Shown one piece after another: positions 8,439 to 19,500 of a stretch of 51,099 bases of DNA. The notes under the pieces are model-generated. The model was not told the DNA's origin, ran no database searches, and worked only from the letters and a program-made list of their open reading frames with translations. Position 1 is the stretch's first letter. Every line of letters begins with the position of its first letter. The position numbers were made by a program, and so were the translations under genes. Source of the DNA: Gemmatimonadota bacterium (GTDB lineage: Bacteria > Latescibacterota > UBA2968); assembly GCA_009838845.1 (NCBI GenBank), contig VXRD01000129.1, positions 1 to 51,099 of the forward strand, written 5' to 3'.

Positions 8439-11021
8439 ATGTGTAACGACAAAAGAAAAATTCGCTCCATCTGTGAACGCATCTTTATCGCGTGTGCATT
8501 TGCCATGATATGTGTGCCTGTCTGGGCAGACCGCCTGCAGGAAAGCTTCGATGCACGGGCAGATTCGCTCGCTGCGGTTATAGTCGCAGAACGCGCTGGA
8601 CCAGACAGCGTAGCCGTATATCGGGCATTGCCGCGAGAGGAGAAAGCGCAATTTTTAATCGACTTCTGGCAACGACACAATCCCGTAGTACTGGAATTTT
8701 ATTACGGGTATCACAGCGGGCGTCGCTACCTGACGGTATCAGACGCTTTTTTTGAACGCGGTCGATTGATACCCCAGCGCTATAAAACGCGCGCCACACC
8801 ACCAGATCCCGCCCTGCTCGACAACGCTGTTGCACTATTTGAACGGATGCTACAGGACGATGCCAACGACCGCCTCGCCTTGTGCGCGCTGGGATATTGT
8901 TTGTTAGAGCAACACAAAGGCGTAGAAGCAGAACGCATTTTTGTGCGCGTACTGGAAAAAGATCGGCGGTTTCTCATCGCGCGACACGGGCGGGCACTGG
9001 CGTGCTTGATCCAGAAAAAACAGGTGCGTCGTGCACTGGACCTTTTCCAGGACACCGTATCTCTCGATTCGCAATACGAGGCCGCGTATTATAATCTGGC
9101 AATGTGCCACCTGGCGATGCGCAGCGTGGATATGGACCATCATTTTAGCAACGTGGTCAAGCGGTTTCCCCAACACCGCGATGCGTATTTCAAGCTGGGA
9201 GTATTTTACGAATCACTCTATTATTTTGAAAAAGCCGTCAAGGCATTGTCAAAGCAAGTCGCTGTAAATCCAGCGCACAGCGTGGCAAGGGGCAGACTGG
9301 CGCGCGTGGCTATGGAATTGAAGTATTTAAAACAAGAACTGCACACCACCACAGAACTGCGCGACCTCGCCCAAAAAGACCCCGAGCGTTATCTGCCGCT
9401 TTTGGGCGCACAATATCTGGAATCGGGCGCGTACGAGCAGGCAGAAGCGTCATTTTCGCAATTTTTATCCATCATACCGCAAAATGAACGCCTCCTGTAC
9501 GAAGATGTCACCTTGCTCCTGTCGGCAACAGAATTTGAGACCTTTCGCATGATCAGGGGAGATGAAAAACGCGCATTTACCAATTTGTTCTGGCGCAAGA
9601 TAGATCCAACGCCGACCACACCGGTTAACGAGCGCAGGCTAGAACACTACCGGCGCGTGAACTACGCGATACAGAACTTTTCCGAAGGTCGAATACCCTT
9701 TGATGCGCGCGGCGATGTGTATATCCGTTTTGGTCATCCCGATCATCGAAGCTGGTCCGACCACCTCGTATTCGAAACCAATCCAAAAGTGATTCGGGTA
9801 AAAAACCGACTCATGGACCTCGCGGGACGAGCACTGCACGAAATCGCTCCGACGACATCGCTGCAGGTAGAATCGTCGTTGGGCGCAAGCACCGTAATGA
9901 AGGTGACACCCGAAGTTCGAGGACTGCCGATATTTCCCCTGCCTCACCAGGGCGCATTGTTTCGAGATGGCGCATCTTTAAACTACAAGTGGGAGTCCTG
10001 GATTTACGCCCATATTGGCGAAGGGATCGAAGTGACATTTCTCGACGCTCTGGGCAATTTTGATTTTCAATTTCCCCAGCCGCCTGTTGACTCGCCCAAT
10101 CGATTGCTGTGGCTACATCTCGCACCCGAAACTGTGGTCGCACGGGTCGTCAACCGCACGCCCTCTGTTTACCGCTATCCATATCCCGGAGACCCAATGC
10201 CGCTGCTTATGTCCGTAGCGGATTTCAAAGGCAATGAACGCGATACGCGCCTGGATGCCTTTATCGGCATACCCTGGACCGCATTGAAAACGCAAAAACG
10301 GGGCACACAGATAGAGGCTTCTGTGAAGCGAATGTGGGTCCTCTATGACGCACAGGGAATAGAAATTGCCCGCGATAGCCTGAATACGCGGGCAACACAG
10401 CGCGAAGCCGTTGACGATCCCGGCGTTTTATGGGTAGATCAGGTCACAACAGAAGTTAAACCCGGCCACTATCTCATGGCTGTGCGAGTGACCGATCCGG
10501 CTTCGGGGAAATTGCAAATTCACCGGCAACTCGTCGATGTAGAAGCATACAATGCTCCGACCCTGATGGTAAGCGACATTGTCGTAGCGGGAAAAATTGC
10601 AACATTGGAAGCCCGTGCAGAGGGCAAATTCATCCGAGACGACCTCGAAGTACTCCCCCTGCCGTCACACACTTTTGCCCCAGACCAGCCCGTCTATCTG
10701 TACTACGAAGTGTATAACCTCTTCCGAGACGACACGGGACAAACGCATTATCGCGTGGATTATGCTGTGCGCGGCAGCAAAAATGCCGGTGCCCGACTGC
10801 TAAAAGGCATCGGCACATTGCTGGGCATATCTGAAAAGCAAGAAGGCGTTCAGGTATCTTATGAACACCGGGGCAATACGGAAACAGAACCCGTATATGT
10901 TGCCCTCAACGTAGCGGCAAAACCCGGACAAAAACTCACGATAGGTGTAACCGTAACCGACCTGAACCGCCCAGGAATACCCACAGCGACAAAAGATGTT
11001 TGGATAGAGATAGGGAAATAA
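8439..11021 (+). CDS. Secreted GWxTD-domain protein with TPR repeats
   Basis: This encodes 860 residues. A Sec signal peptide (IFIACAFAMICVPVWA|D) gives cleavage near residue 30. Residues about 120-350 are TPR-like helices (YNLAMCHLAMRSVDMD, YFKLGVFYESLYYFEKAVKAL). From about residue 375 comes a GWxTD-type region: FTNLFWRKIDPTPTTPVNERRLEHYRRV, then GRIPFDARGDVYIRFGHPDHR, matching the family core GRxxIRxGxPD, although the GWxTD tetrad itself is changed to GRIPFD. A C-terminal beta-rich part contains PVYLYYEVYNL. GWxTD proteins are typical of the FCB group, and their function is not established. It is the third gene of the 4577-11021 set and may act with the membrane protein just upstream. Its 3' end faces the PQQ-like gene eight bp away with no visible terminator. 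Confidence 0.8.
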   Translation: MCNDKRKIRSICERIFIACAFAMICVPVWADRLQESFDARADSLAAVIVAERAGPDSVAVYRALPREEKAQFLIDFWQRHNPVVLEFYYGYHSGRRYLTVSDAFFERGRLIPQRYKTRATPPDPALLDNAVALFERMLQDDANDRLALCALGYCLLEQHKGVEAERIFVRVLEKDRRFLIARHGRALACLIQKKQVRRALDLFQDTVSLDSQYEAAYYNLAMCHLAMRSVDMDHHFSNVVKRFPQHRDAYFKLGVFYESLYYFEKAVKALSKQVAVNPAHSVARGRLARVAMELKYLKQELHTTTELRDLAQKDPERYLPLLGAQYLESGAYEQAEASFSQFLSIIPQNERLLYEDVTLLLSATEFETFRMIRGDEKRAFTNLFWRKIDPTPTTPVNERRLEHYRRVNYAIQNFSEGRIPFDARGDVYIRFGHPDHRSWSDHLVFETNPKVIRVKNRLMDLAGRALHEIAPTTSLQVESSLGASTVMKVTPEVRGLPIFPLPHQGALFRDGASLNYKWESWIYAHIGEGIEVTFLDALGNFDFQFPQPPVDSPNRLLWLHLAPETVVARVVNRTPSVYRYPYPGDPMPLLMSVADFKGNERDTRLDAFIGIPWTALKTQKRGTQIEASVKRMWVLYDAQGIEIARDSLNTRATQREAVDDPGVLWVDQVTTEVKPGHYLMAVRVTDPASGKLQIHRQLVDVEAYNAPTLMVSDIVVAGKIATLEARAEGKFIRDDLEVLPLPSHTFAPDQPVYLYYEVYNLFRDDTGQTHYRVDYAVRGSKNAGARLLKGIGTLLGISEKQEGVQVSYEHRGNTETEPVYVALNVAAKPGQKLTIGVTVTDLNRPGIPTATKDVWIEIGK

Positions 11022-11029
11022 AGCAGCGA

Positions 11030-12259
11030 TCAACGGCTCAAATCCAAACAGACCATCTCATTGTGATTTCGAAGATAAAGCCTGCCATTAGATAGTGTGG
11101 GTGGCGTCCAGCACCGCGCAGACAAAACCTGAGCACTGGCTCTTTCTATGTACGCTTCTGGCTTGGCCTCCACGAGCGCCAGCTTGCCCTGTTCGCCCAG
11201 GACGATCAGATGGCCATCCGCAAAGATGAGTGATCCCTTTTGAAAGCCGCGTTTGCGCCATTGCTCCTGCCCGGTATCTGCGGCAATACACTTGAGAATG
11301 GCGTTGTCAAAGCCATAGAGGTACCCCTCGTGATGTATGGAAGAGGCAAAGTGGTTTTTCATACTGCGATTGAACCATACTCTTTTTACCGAAAACTGAC
11401 CGTTCTGGGAAATAAGCTGGATAACCGTCGCGCCTTTGCCATAACCCGAAGAGATAAAAAGTCTATCTGGGGGGAGAAAAATAGGCGTCGCAGCATTGAC
11501 ATCGGGACCCGTTTGCCAGGGATGCCGCCACAGGAATCGGCCATCTCTGGCAGCGACACCGACCAGACCAGAAACTGGAAAAAAGACGATTTGCCGGACG
11601 TCAGACACAGTAATCGCAATAGGCGAAGCATAAGAAGGAGCGTCATCTTGAGAAGCCCAGGCAACCTCGCCAGTGGTTTTATCAAAAGCAATAAAAGCGT
11701 TTCCAGAAGAACCCCCAACCTCGACAATCAGCAAATTGCCTTCTATCAAAGGAGAAGTAGAAAAGCCCCAATGGGGGGGATCACTTATAAATTCAGTTTG
11801 AAAATGGTGAGACCATACAGTTTCTCCGCTTTTAATATCGAGGGCATAAAGCTGTCCGTATGCACCTAAAAAGAACGCCCGTTCTTTGTCAATAATGGGC
11901 GTAGCTCTGGGACCATTCCCCCCTTGCCAGTCTGGAAAATTGCGTCCCGTCTTAACTCGCCAGCGCTCTTCCCCTGTAGCGGCATCCATACATACCGCAT
12001 ACTCATCTTTGCCCTCTGCAAACATAGTATAGGCTGCGCCCCCTGCAACGGCAATGCTCGAGAACCCCTCGCCCAGTGGTGTTCGCCAGAGAACAACAGG
12101 CCCGGAATCAGGCCAATCTTTGAGAACTCCTTTCTCAGAGGAAACACCATCGCGATTGGGACCAAACCACTGCGGCCAGTCCGCAGCAAGACCTCTATCC
12201 GTCAGGACAACAGAGCCTGAAAACATAATCATCGAAAAGGTGATTATGAGGATACGCAT
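11030..12259 (-). CDS. Secreted PQQ-like beta-propeller protein
   Basis: This encodes 409 residues from MRILIITFS. GGAGGAG five nt upstream selects this ATG over one 12 codons earlier. A signal peptide (ILIITFSMIMFSGSVVL...GLAA|DW) is followed by WPQWFGPNRDG, the opening motif of the PQQ-like outer-membrane BamB/quinoprotein-dehydrogenase-related propellers. Repeated blades contain AxDxxTGExxW variants: CMDAATGEERW, ALDIKSGETVW, AFDKTTGEVAW, CIAADTGQEQW. No dehydrogenase active-site residues are evident, so it is more likely a binding or scaffold propeller than an enzyme. It is a single-gene transcript, convergent with the GWxTD gene and divergent from the hydrolase gene. Confidence 0.85.
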   Translation of the reverse strand: MRILIITFSMIMFSGSVVLTDRGLAADWPQWFGPNRDGVSSEKGVLKDWPDSGPVVLWRTPLGEGFSSIAVAGGAAYTMFAEGKDEYAVCMDAATGEERWRVKTGRNFPDWQGGNGPRATPIIDKERAFFLGAYGQLYALDIKSGETVWSHHFQTEFISDPPHWGFSTSPLIEGNLLIVEVGGSSGNAFIAFDKTTGEVAWASQDDAPSYASPIAITVSDVRQIVFFPVSGLVGVAARDGRFLWRHPWQTGPDVNAATPIFLPPDRLFISSGYGKGATVIQLISQNGQFSVKRVWFNRSMKNHFASSIHHEGYLYGFDNAILKCIAADTGQEQWRKRGFQKGSLIFADGHLIVLGEQGKLALVEAKPEAYIERASAQVLSARCWTPPTLSNGRLYLRNHNEMVCLDLSR

Positions 12260-12433
12260 GGAAACTCCTCCGTGTAAGAATCTATTTACAGGCATAGCAA
12301 AGCGATAACGGGCCTACCATTAATCCATTCTTACCACTAACACTCTGTAAAACAACATCTTTCCAAACATTCTGTCAAGGGCTATTCCGTGTTTTGTTTT
12401 CTATTTTTGTCAAACGTTAAGATAAAAATGTTC

Positions 12434-12462
12434 TTGCACGACTTCCTATAACTGCATAACAT
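12434..12462 (+). promoter_or_regulatory. Candidate sigma-70-type promoter for hydrolase/PKS locus
   Basis: TTGCAC (12434-12439), a 17-nt spacer and TAACAT (12457-12462) lie 80 bp before the hydrolase start codon. The boxes match consensus at five and four of six positions. This is a pattern match only. The rest of the 283-bp gap between the divergent genes shows nothing else I recognise. Confidence 0.3.
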
Positions 12463-12542
12463 GGCACGCTCGTCCTCGACGCATTTGTGTCGTGTGGTGC
12501 TGCGTGCCATTCTTTAGTACTAATGCTATTGGAAACCCTGCT

Positions 12543-13469
12543 ATGAACAATGTATGGGAAATACCCGAGCCACTTTCGACATGCGAAGTCCAGCTCGACG
12601 ACAATACCGTCACCATTCTGCGCCGACATGGAAACCCTGCAGGACCCCGCCTCGTTCTGGGCCACGGCAATGGTCTCGCAATGGACCTTTATTACCCCTT
12701 CTGGTCACTGCTCGCCGAGGATTTCGACCTCATCATCTTCGACCTCAGAAACCACGGCTGGAATACCGTTGGCCCACGCGCAAATCACAATGTTCCAACG
12801 CTGGTCCGCGACCATCTCTGCATTTTTGAAGCCATCGACCATCACTACGGAAACAAACCAAAAATCGGTATATTTCACTCTGCTTCCGCACTGATAACAC
12901 TCCTATCACTAACGACTATGGCAGACCTCGGGCCATCTGCCCAAAGTAGCCACTTATCCGCGATGATACTATTCGATCCCCCCCTGTGCAAGCCCGGCAA
13001 TAGCCAGATAGAATTTGATGAAGCCGCCGAATACGCAGCCGACGTTACCCGCCGACGCGGGTATCTGTTCCAAACAGAAGAGGATTTTGCAGAACTCCTC
13101 AGCTTTCTCCCCGGCTTCTCGCGCCTCGTTCCCGGGGTTCGGGAACTCATGGCAAAAACAACGCTTCGAAAGGCCGTCGATGGGCAGGGTTATGAGCTTC
13201 GATGTCCCCGCGACTACGAAGCGCAGATCGTCGATTATATGAGAAGCTTTTCCGCATTGATGGATTTTGAAACACTCCCTTGTCCCACAAAAGTCATCGG
13301 ATCCGATCCCACCTTGCCTTATACATTCCTGCCGACCATTGACCTCGGTGACATTCTAACTGTAGATTATGATTTTGTCCCTGAAACAACGCACTTTCTT
13401 CAACTGGAAAAACCCGAGGAATGCGTTGAATTGGTCCGAGAATTTATCGAGAGTAATCACCTGCAGTAA
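12543..13469 (+). CDS. Alpha/beta hydrolase next to the PKS
   Basis: This encodes 308 residues from MNNVWEIPEP; I chose ATG 12543 because the sequence upstream of it in frame does not look like protein, but there is no strong Shine-Dalgarno. The fold is recognisable from GPRLVLGHGNGLAMD (oxyanion HG), FDLIIFDLRNHG, and the nucleophile elbow IFHSAS, where Ser replaces the central residue of the usual GxSxG with small flanking residues. The C-terminal ETTHFLQLEKPEECVELVREFI supplies the catalytic His. It ends 89 bp before the PKS, same strand. Since the PKS has no thioesterase, this enzyme may release or edit the acyl product, as type II thioesterases do; that is inference from position. Confidence 0.75.
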   Translation: MNNVWEIPEPLSTCEVQLDDNTVTILRRHGNPAGPRLVLGHGNGLAMDLYYPFWSLLAEDFDLIIFDLRNHGWNTVGPRANHNVPTLVRDHLCIFEAIDHHYGNKPKIGIFHSASALITLLSLTTMADLGPSAQSSHLSAMILFDPPLCKPGNSQIEFDEAAEYAADVTRRRGYLFQTEEDFAELLSFLPGFSRLVPGVRELMAKTTLRKAVDGQGYELRCPRDYEAQIVDYMRSFSALMDFETLPCPTKVIGSDPTLPYTFLPTIDLGDILTVDYDFVPETTHFLQLEKPEECVELVREFIESNHLQ

Positions 13470-13493
13470 AACCCATGCAAACAGGGGAAAATT

Positions 13494-13526
13494 GTAGGGG
13501 CGGCGTCCCCGTGCCCGCCCGTCCTG
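13494..13526 (+). repeat. GC-rich dispersed-type hairpin repeat
   Basis: The stretch gtaggggcggcgtccccg followed by tgcccgcccgtcctg contains GGGCGG (13498-13503) pairing with CCGCCC (13515-13520). It sits in the 89 bp between the hydrolase and PKS genes. Its style resembles short GC-rich intergenic repeats I recall from uncultured marine genomes, but no second copy is present in this window. Confidence 0.4.
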
Positions 13527-13558
13527 GAAAAACCCGTCCGAACATGGAGGATTAAATC

Positions 13559-16500
13559 ATGAAACCGGACAAATCTTTCGGTCCTTCCGTATCAGACCAA
13601 CCGATAGCGATCATAGGTATGGCCTGCCGATTCCCTGGCGCGCCGGGCATCTCTGCCTTCTGGCGTCTGCTCGAAGCCGGCGGGAATGCCGTCAGCGAAG
13701 GCGTCCCGGGTTCAGGCGTAGGGCGCTGGGGCCTGCTCTTTCCCGACGATGCGGTACAGAGCGAAGGTTGCCGTTTCGGTGCCTTCGTTGACGATATCGA
13801 CCAGTTCGACGACGCCTTCTTCCGGATTTCCCCAGTGGAGGCAGAACTGCTGGATCCACAGCAGCGAATGATGCTGGAGACGAGTTGGGAGGCTCTTGAG
13901 GACGCGGGAATCGATCCGGAGGGATTGAGAGAGAGCCGCACCGGTGTGTACACCGGGATCAGCAACGACGAATACCGAATGCTGGTCGTGGACTCGAGCA
14001 AACCCGCCGAGGCTGCCAGTTGTCTCTACGCCCTCAGCGGCACCAACCTCAACGGCACCAGCGGACGGGTCTCTTTCGTGCTGGGGCTAAGGGGACCGGC
14101 AAAGGCAGTAGATGCCGCGTGCGCGTCATCCATGGTATCAGTCCACGACGCGGTGGCAGACCTGCAGCAGGGCAAAGCGGATCTGGCTATCGCGGGCGGC
14201 GTACAGGCAATCCTGAACGGTCGCATCTACGAACTGCGCGCGGATGCGATGATGCTGTCTCCGGATGGACAGTGCAAAACCTTTGACGCATCCGCGAACG
14301 GTTACGTGCGGGGTGAGGGCTGTGGGGTCGTCATCCTCAAACGGCTCGATGAGGCGGAGGCGGACGGCGATCGGATCTGGGCAGTGATCCGGGGCGCGGC
14401 GGTGAACCACGGCGGAGCCAGTACGGGACTAACCGTGCCGAACACACCCGCGCTGGAAGAAGTGATCGAGACCGCGCTGTCCGACGCGAAAATCCCCGCA
14501 TCGGACGTAGATTACCTGGAGGCGCACGGGACTGGAACGACGGTGGGTGATCCCATCGAGATCAACGCTGTGGCCAATGTCTATGGCAAGGGACGTTCCT
14601 CTGACCAACCCCTTCTCATCGGTTCCGTGAAGACCAATGTCGGCCATCTGGAGTCGGCCGCGGGCGTAGCCGGAGTGATCAAAGCCGCGTTGGTACTGAA
14701 GCGGGGTGTGATTCCAAAACACCTCCATTTCCATAATCCCAACCCGAGTCTCGACTGGGACCGCCTGCCATTGCGGGTGACATCGTCGATGATGGACTTG
14801 CCGCACCGTCCCGATCGACCGCGACTCGCAGGGGTGAACTCCTTCGGGATATCCGGGACGAATGCCCACATCGTAATGGAGGAATACCGTGCCTCAGACG
14901 GTGCATCTACTGCTGTTGGCTCTGCGAAGCCAGTGGTAGTCTCGCTGCCAGCGACCCTTGGGGATCTGCCGCTGCCAGAGCAGGAAGTCCAGCCGCGAAA
15001 GACCCGTCTCCTTCCGCTGTCGGGAAAATCCGATGAGGCACTTCGGGACCTGGGAGGGCGGTACCTTTCATGGCTCGATGAACACGCCGACGAAGAAGGC
15101 GAGGCGATACTTGCAGACATGGCGTGGACAGCGGGCGTGGGGCGGAGCCACTTTGATCACCGCGCGGGTATCGTCTTCCACGACGCGGAATCGCTGCGAG
15201 AGCGCCTCCGTGAACTGGCGAAAACAGATGGGGGCGTGGCGTCGCGAACACCGACCCGGGTGGCGTTTGCCTACACCGGACAGGGAAGCCAATGGGTCGG
15301 CATGGGACAGGTGCTCTACGAGAGCGAGCCAGTGGCGCGGGCAGTTCTGGACCGCTGTGAGGCGGTCCTTCTTCGGGAAAGAGGGGCCTCGCTTTTGGAC
15401 GTGATGTTCGGTCGGTCCGAAGGCGGAGAGGACCTCGGCGACACGGCTTGGGAACAGCCTGCCCTCTACGCGCTGGAGTGCGCACTGACAGCGCTCTGGT
15501 CGAGCGTCGGCATCCGTCCCGATGTGGTCGTCGGACACAGCATTGGAGAACTCGCGGCATCGCAGGCGGCAGGCGTGTTCAGCCTTGAAGACGGGATGCG
15601 GTTTGCCGCCGTGCGCGGCGCGCTGATGTCGCAGATGGAAGAGGGCGGCATGGCCGCGGTCTTCGCACCGGCCGATCGCGTGGCGGTGGAAGTGGAGACG
15701 GTAAACGCAGCCTCCTCTGGCGCCGGGTTGAGCATCTCGGGATACAACGGAAACCATCAGGTGGTCAGCGGCCCGATTGCGGAAATTGAAGAGATCTCGA
15801 AGCGATTCGAACAAGAAAGCATACGGGTCAGGCGGCTGAACACTGCCAAAGCGTTCCACAGCGCCCTTGTTGAACCCATCCTGGACGAACTGGAAGCGTC
15901 CCTCAACGGCGTGGCGATCCAACCGCCCTCCCTTACTGTGGTCAGCAACCTGACGGGCCGAGCCGTAGAACCGGGGCAGTCGCAGGACGGGTCCTACTGG
16001 AGGCAGCATGCCCGGGAGCCAGTGGCATTCGCCCAGGGGGTGAAAACACTATCGGATCTCGGGGTCGATGTGGTGCTGGAAATCGGCCCGCGGTCCGTGC
16101 TGGCTCCAATGGCGGCCTCCGCCTGGCCGGAGTCGCCGCAGACACCGGCAGTGCTGTCGAGCCTTTCCCCGCCGTCGGACAACGCAGAGAAATCGGGAAG
16201 CACTGACGGTTTCGCGGGATCGGTCGCAGAAGCGTACCAGGCGGGACTCCCGATTCGTTTCGCGGGACTCTTCGCAGGGGAGACGCGGCGGCGGATCTCC
16301 CTGCCCAGCTACCCATTCCAGCGCAGACACCACTGGCTTGAGCCACCGAAGCGTCAGCGCCGGAGTTCCGACCATCCGCTACTGGGTGCCCGGCACGAAT
16401 CAGCCCGTGGAGAAATTACCTTTGAGACGGAAGTTTTTCCCTCGGATCCGTCCTATCTGAACGACCACAAAGTGTTTGGCCGGATCGTAGCACCTGGCGC

Positions 16501-19500
16501 GCTCTACGGGGCCATGGCGTGCACGGCGGCGTTCCTCGAAGAGAGTGGATCAGTAGTCGTGGAGGATTTCCAGTTGCACAACGCGATGGTCTTCGAGGAC
16601 GAAGACGAGACGGATGAAGAGGGCAGGAAGATGCAGGTCGTGCTCGACGCCTCTGAACAGGCGTCGTTGCGCGAAGTCCAGATATTCAGCAAGGGAAGTG
16701 AAGGGGAATGGACAGTACACGTGGAAGGTCGCGTGTCGTCAGGTGCCCCTCTGCCGGAAGCGGGTGAGAGGGTTGATCTGGAAAGTCTGAAAGCCGGCCT
16801 CTCTCCAGTAGATGTGGCGGGCTATTACCGCCACAGGGCGAGTACCGGGGTTGATCTCGGTCCATTCTTCCGCACGCTGGGGAAAGTCTGGTCCCGCCCG
16901 GGCGAGGCATTGGGCGAAGTGTCTCTGCCAGAAACTCTGACCAGGCACGGGCTGGACATCCATCCGCTCGTCCTGGACGGTTGCTTTCAGGTCGTGGGCG
17001 CAGCGCGCAACCTGGAGGGAACCGGGGGCGAAACCACATATCTGCCGTTTGGCTGGGAGCGGCTGTGGCTGACGGGACGGCTACCGGATCGGGTCGTCTG
17101 TCACGTGCGCTTGAATGAGGCTTCCCAGGAAACGGACGAACCTCCGGAAGTCCTGAGCGGAGAACTGAACATCTACGATCTGAACGGCGTTCCGCTCGGT
17201 GGCTTGAGCGGGTATACGGTGAAGCGGGCAACACAGGAAGCACTGCTCTCGGCAGTCGAAGGCGTGAAGGACCTCCTGTACGAGGTGGTGTGGCGCGAGC
17301 GCGACCTTTCACCTGGAATAACACCCGCGGACTTCTTCCCGGGTCCGTCAACTGTTGCCGCCCGCTCGCAGTTGTTCTCCGACTATCTGATAGATGCAGG
17401 CGTTGATCCCGAAGGCAGGAACGCTCTGCTCGCGGATCTGGAACGGTGGTCCCGGTCCCGCGCACTCGCGACCCTGAAAGAGCTGGGTTGGCAGCGCAAG
17501 ACGGGCGAGACCGTGGATCCCGAAGACTTGCGGCAACGCCTGCAAGTCACCGAGGAACACAAGCGCCTCTTCCGCCGAATGCTCGAAATGCTCGCCAAAT
17601 CGGGGGTTTTGGAAGAGACGGGCGACGGCTTCGTCGTGGTCATAGGACCCGAAGATCCGCTGCCGGAAGAAATGCCGGGCGATCTTGAGGAATTCGCCTC
17701 CCGGATGACTGACCTGCACCCCCACGGCCTGACCGAGATCGGCCTGTTTCGACGCTCTGGCCGCGCTCTGGCAGAGGTGCTTCGCGGTCGCGAAGATCCG
17801 CTGACCCTTCTGTTCAGCAGCGGAGAACCGACCGCAGCCGATCTGTATCTGAAGGCACCTGTGGCACGAGCGGCGAACAGTATGCTGGGCGATGCGGTGC
17901 GAGCACTCGTGTCCGCATTGCCGGATGACCGGCGCCTCAGAGTCATCGAGGTCGGCGCGGGTACGGGTTCAGCAACCGCGTCCGTATTGCCAGAACTTCC
18001 GGACGGACGATTCGACTATATGTACACGGATATATCCGCGGGCTTCTTTGCGGAAGCCGAGGCTCGGTTCGGAGACGAGGCTATCGAATACCGTCCGCTG
18101 GATATCGAGAAGGATCCCGTGGCACAGGGCTTTGACGCCCATAGTTATGACTTGCTGATCGCGTCCAATGTGCTACACGCCACGCGATACCTTGAAGAAA
18201 CACTCGCACACTGTCGTGACCTTCTTGCGCCATCGGGGCAGTTAATCGCACTCGAGAACCTCAGCGGCCTGGGTTGGATGGATCTGACTTTCGGACAACT
18301 GGATGGCTGGTGGCGATTTGCCGACAGCTACCGCCCGCACCACGCTCTGGCTGAGCCTTCGGTATGGCGACGAGCGCTCGGCAACGTGGGCTTCGAGGAA
18401 GTAGAAGTCCTGGGCGTAGATGAGACCGACGCCACCAGGACGCTGGATAAGGGCGTGATCGTGGCGCAGGGACCGGCGAAGGTGACAGAGCAGGGAGGCG
18501 CGTGGGTTCTGGCGGCAGACCAGGGAAGAGCCGCAGAGGAACTCGCGGCAGAACTCGCGGCGCGAAACCAGACAGTTGTGCTGGCATGTAGCGATGGCCC
18601 GCGGGTAGAGGAAGGCTCTAAAATTATTAAAAAAACCATAGATATGGAGCAACGCGAGGCGTGGGGATCTCTCCTGATGGAGCTACCGGACGACGTGCCA
18701 CTCAGCGGCATTGTACATCTCGCGTCACTGGAAGGGCATGGGACAGAGGCAACGACCGGGGAAATGGCGGCGGATGTACGACGAGTGGGGGCGAGTGCGC
18801 TCGCGCTGGTGCAGGCCGTCGCCGACTTCGATATGACACCAGAAAAGGGCGTGTGGTTTATCACGCGCGGAGCCCAGGTATTGGAGCGAGAGCGCGGTGG
18901 AGAACTCGCCGGCGCAGCACTCTGGGGCTTCGGCAAAGCAGTAGCCCGAGAAGCGGCGCATCTGCAGCCGAGGATGATCGATCTGGACCCCGGCGATATG
19001 GCACCGGCACCCGACCTCGTCAATGAACTCCTGTATCCCGATCCCGAGAATCACATCGCGTACCGCGGGGATGCCCGCCGCGTAGCCCGCCTGATTCGGA
19101 TGGGTTCCGGGGTAGAGCGCCTGACCTTGCCGGAGGACCCAGAATGGGTGCTGGCTCCGGATCCGGACGGCGTGTTCGAAAGACCGTATGTCCAGCCACT
19201 ACCGGCACCTTCTCTCGAACCGCGCGAAGTTCGCGTCGCAGTCGAGGCCTCCGGGCTCAACTTCTGGGATGTGTTTCGTTCACTCGGCTTTATTGAGGAG
19301 GGCAATCTGGGCAGGGAGATGTGCGGCTACATTCTCGAGGTGGGTTCCGATGTCTCGACCATTTCCGTCGGCGACCATATAGTTGGATTGGGATTTGGGG
19401 CGTTCGGGGCGCAAATGGTCACGCGGGAAGAATTGGTAGCACCCGCGCCATCGGACTTCTCCGTCACTGGACTTGCCACAGTGCCGAGCGCGTTCGTATC

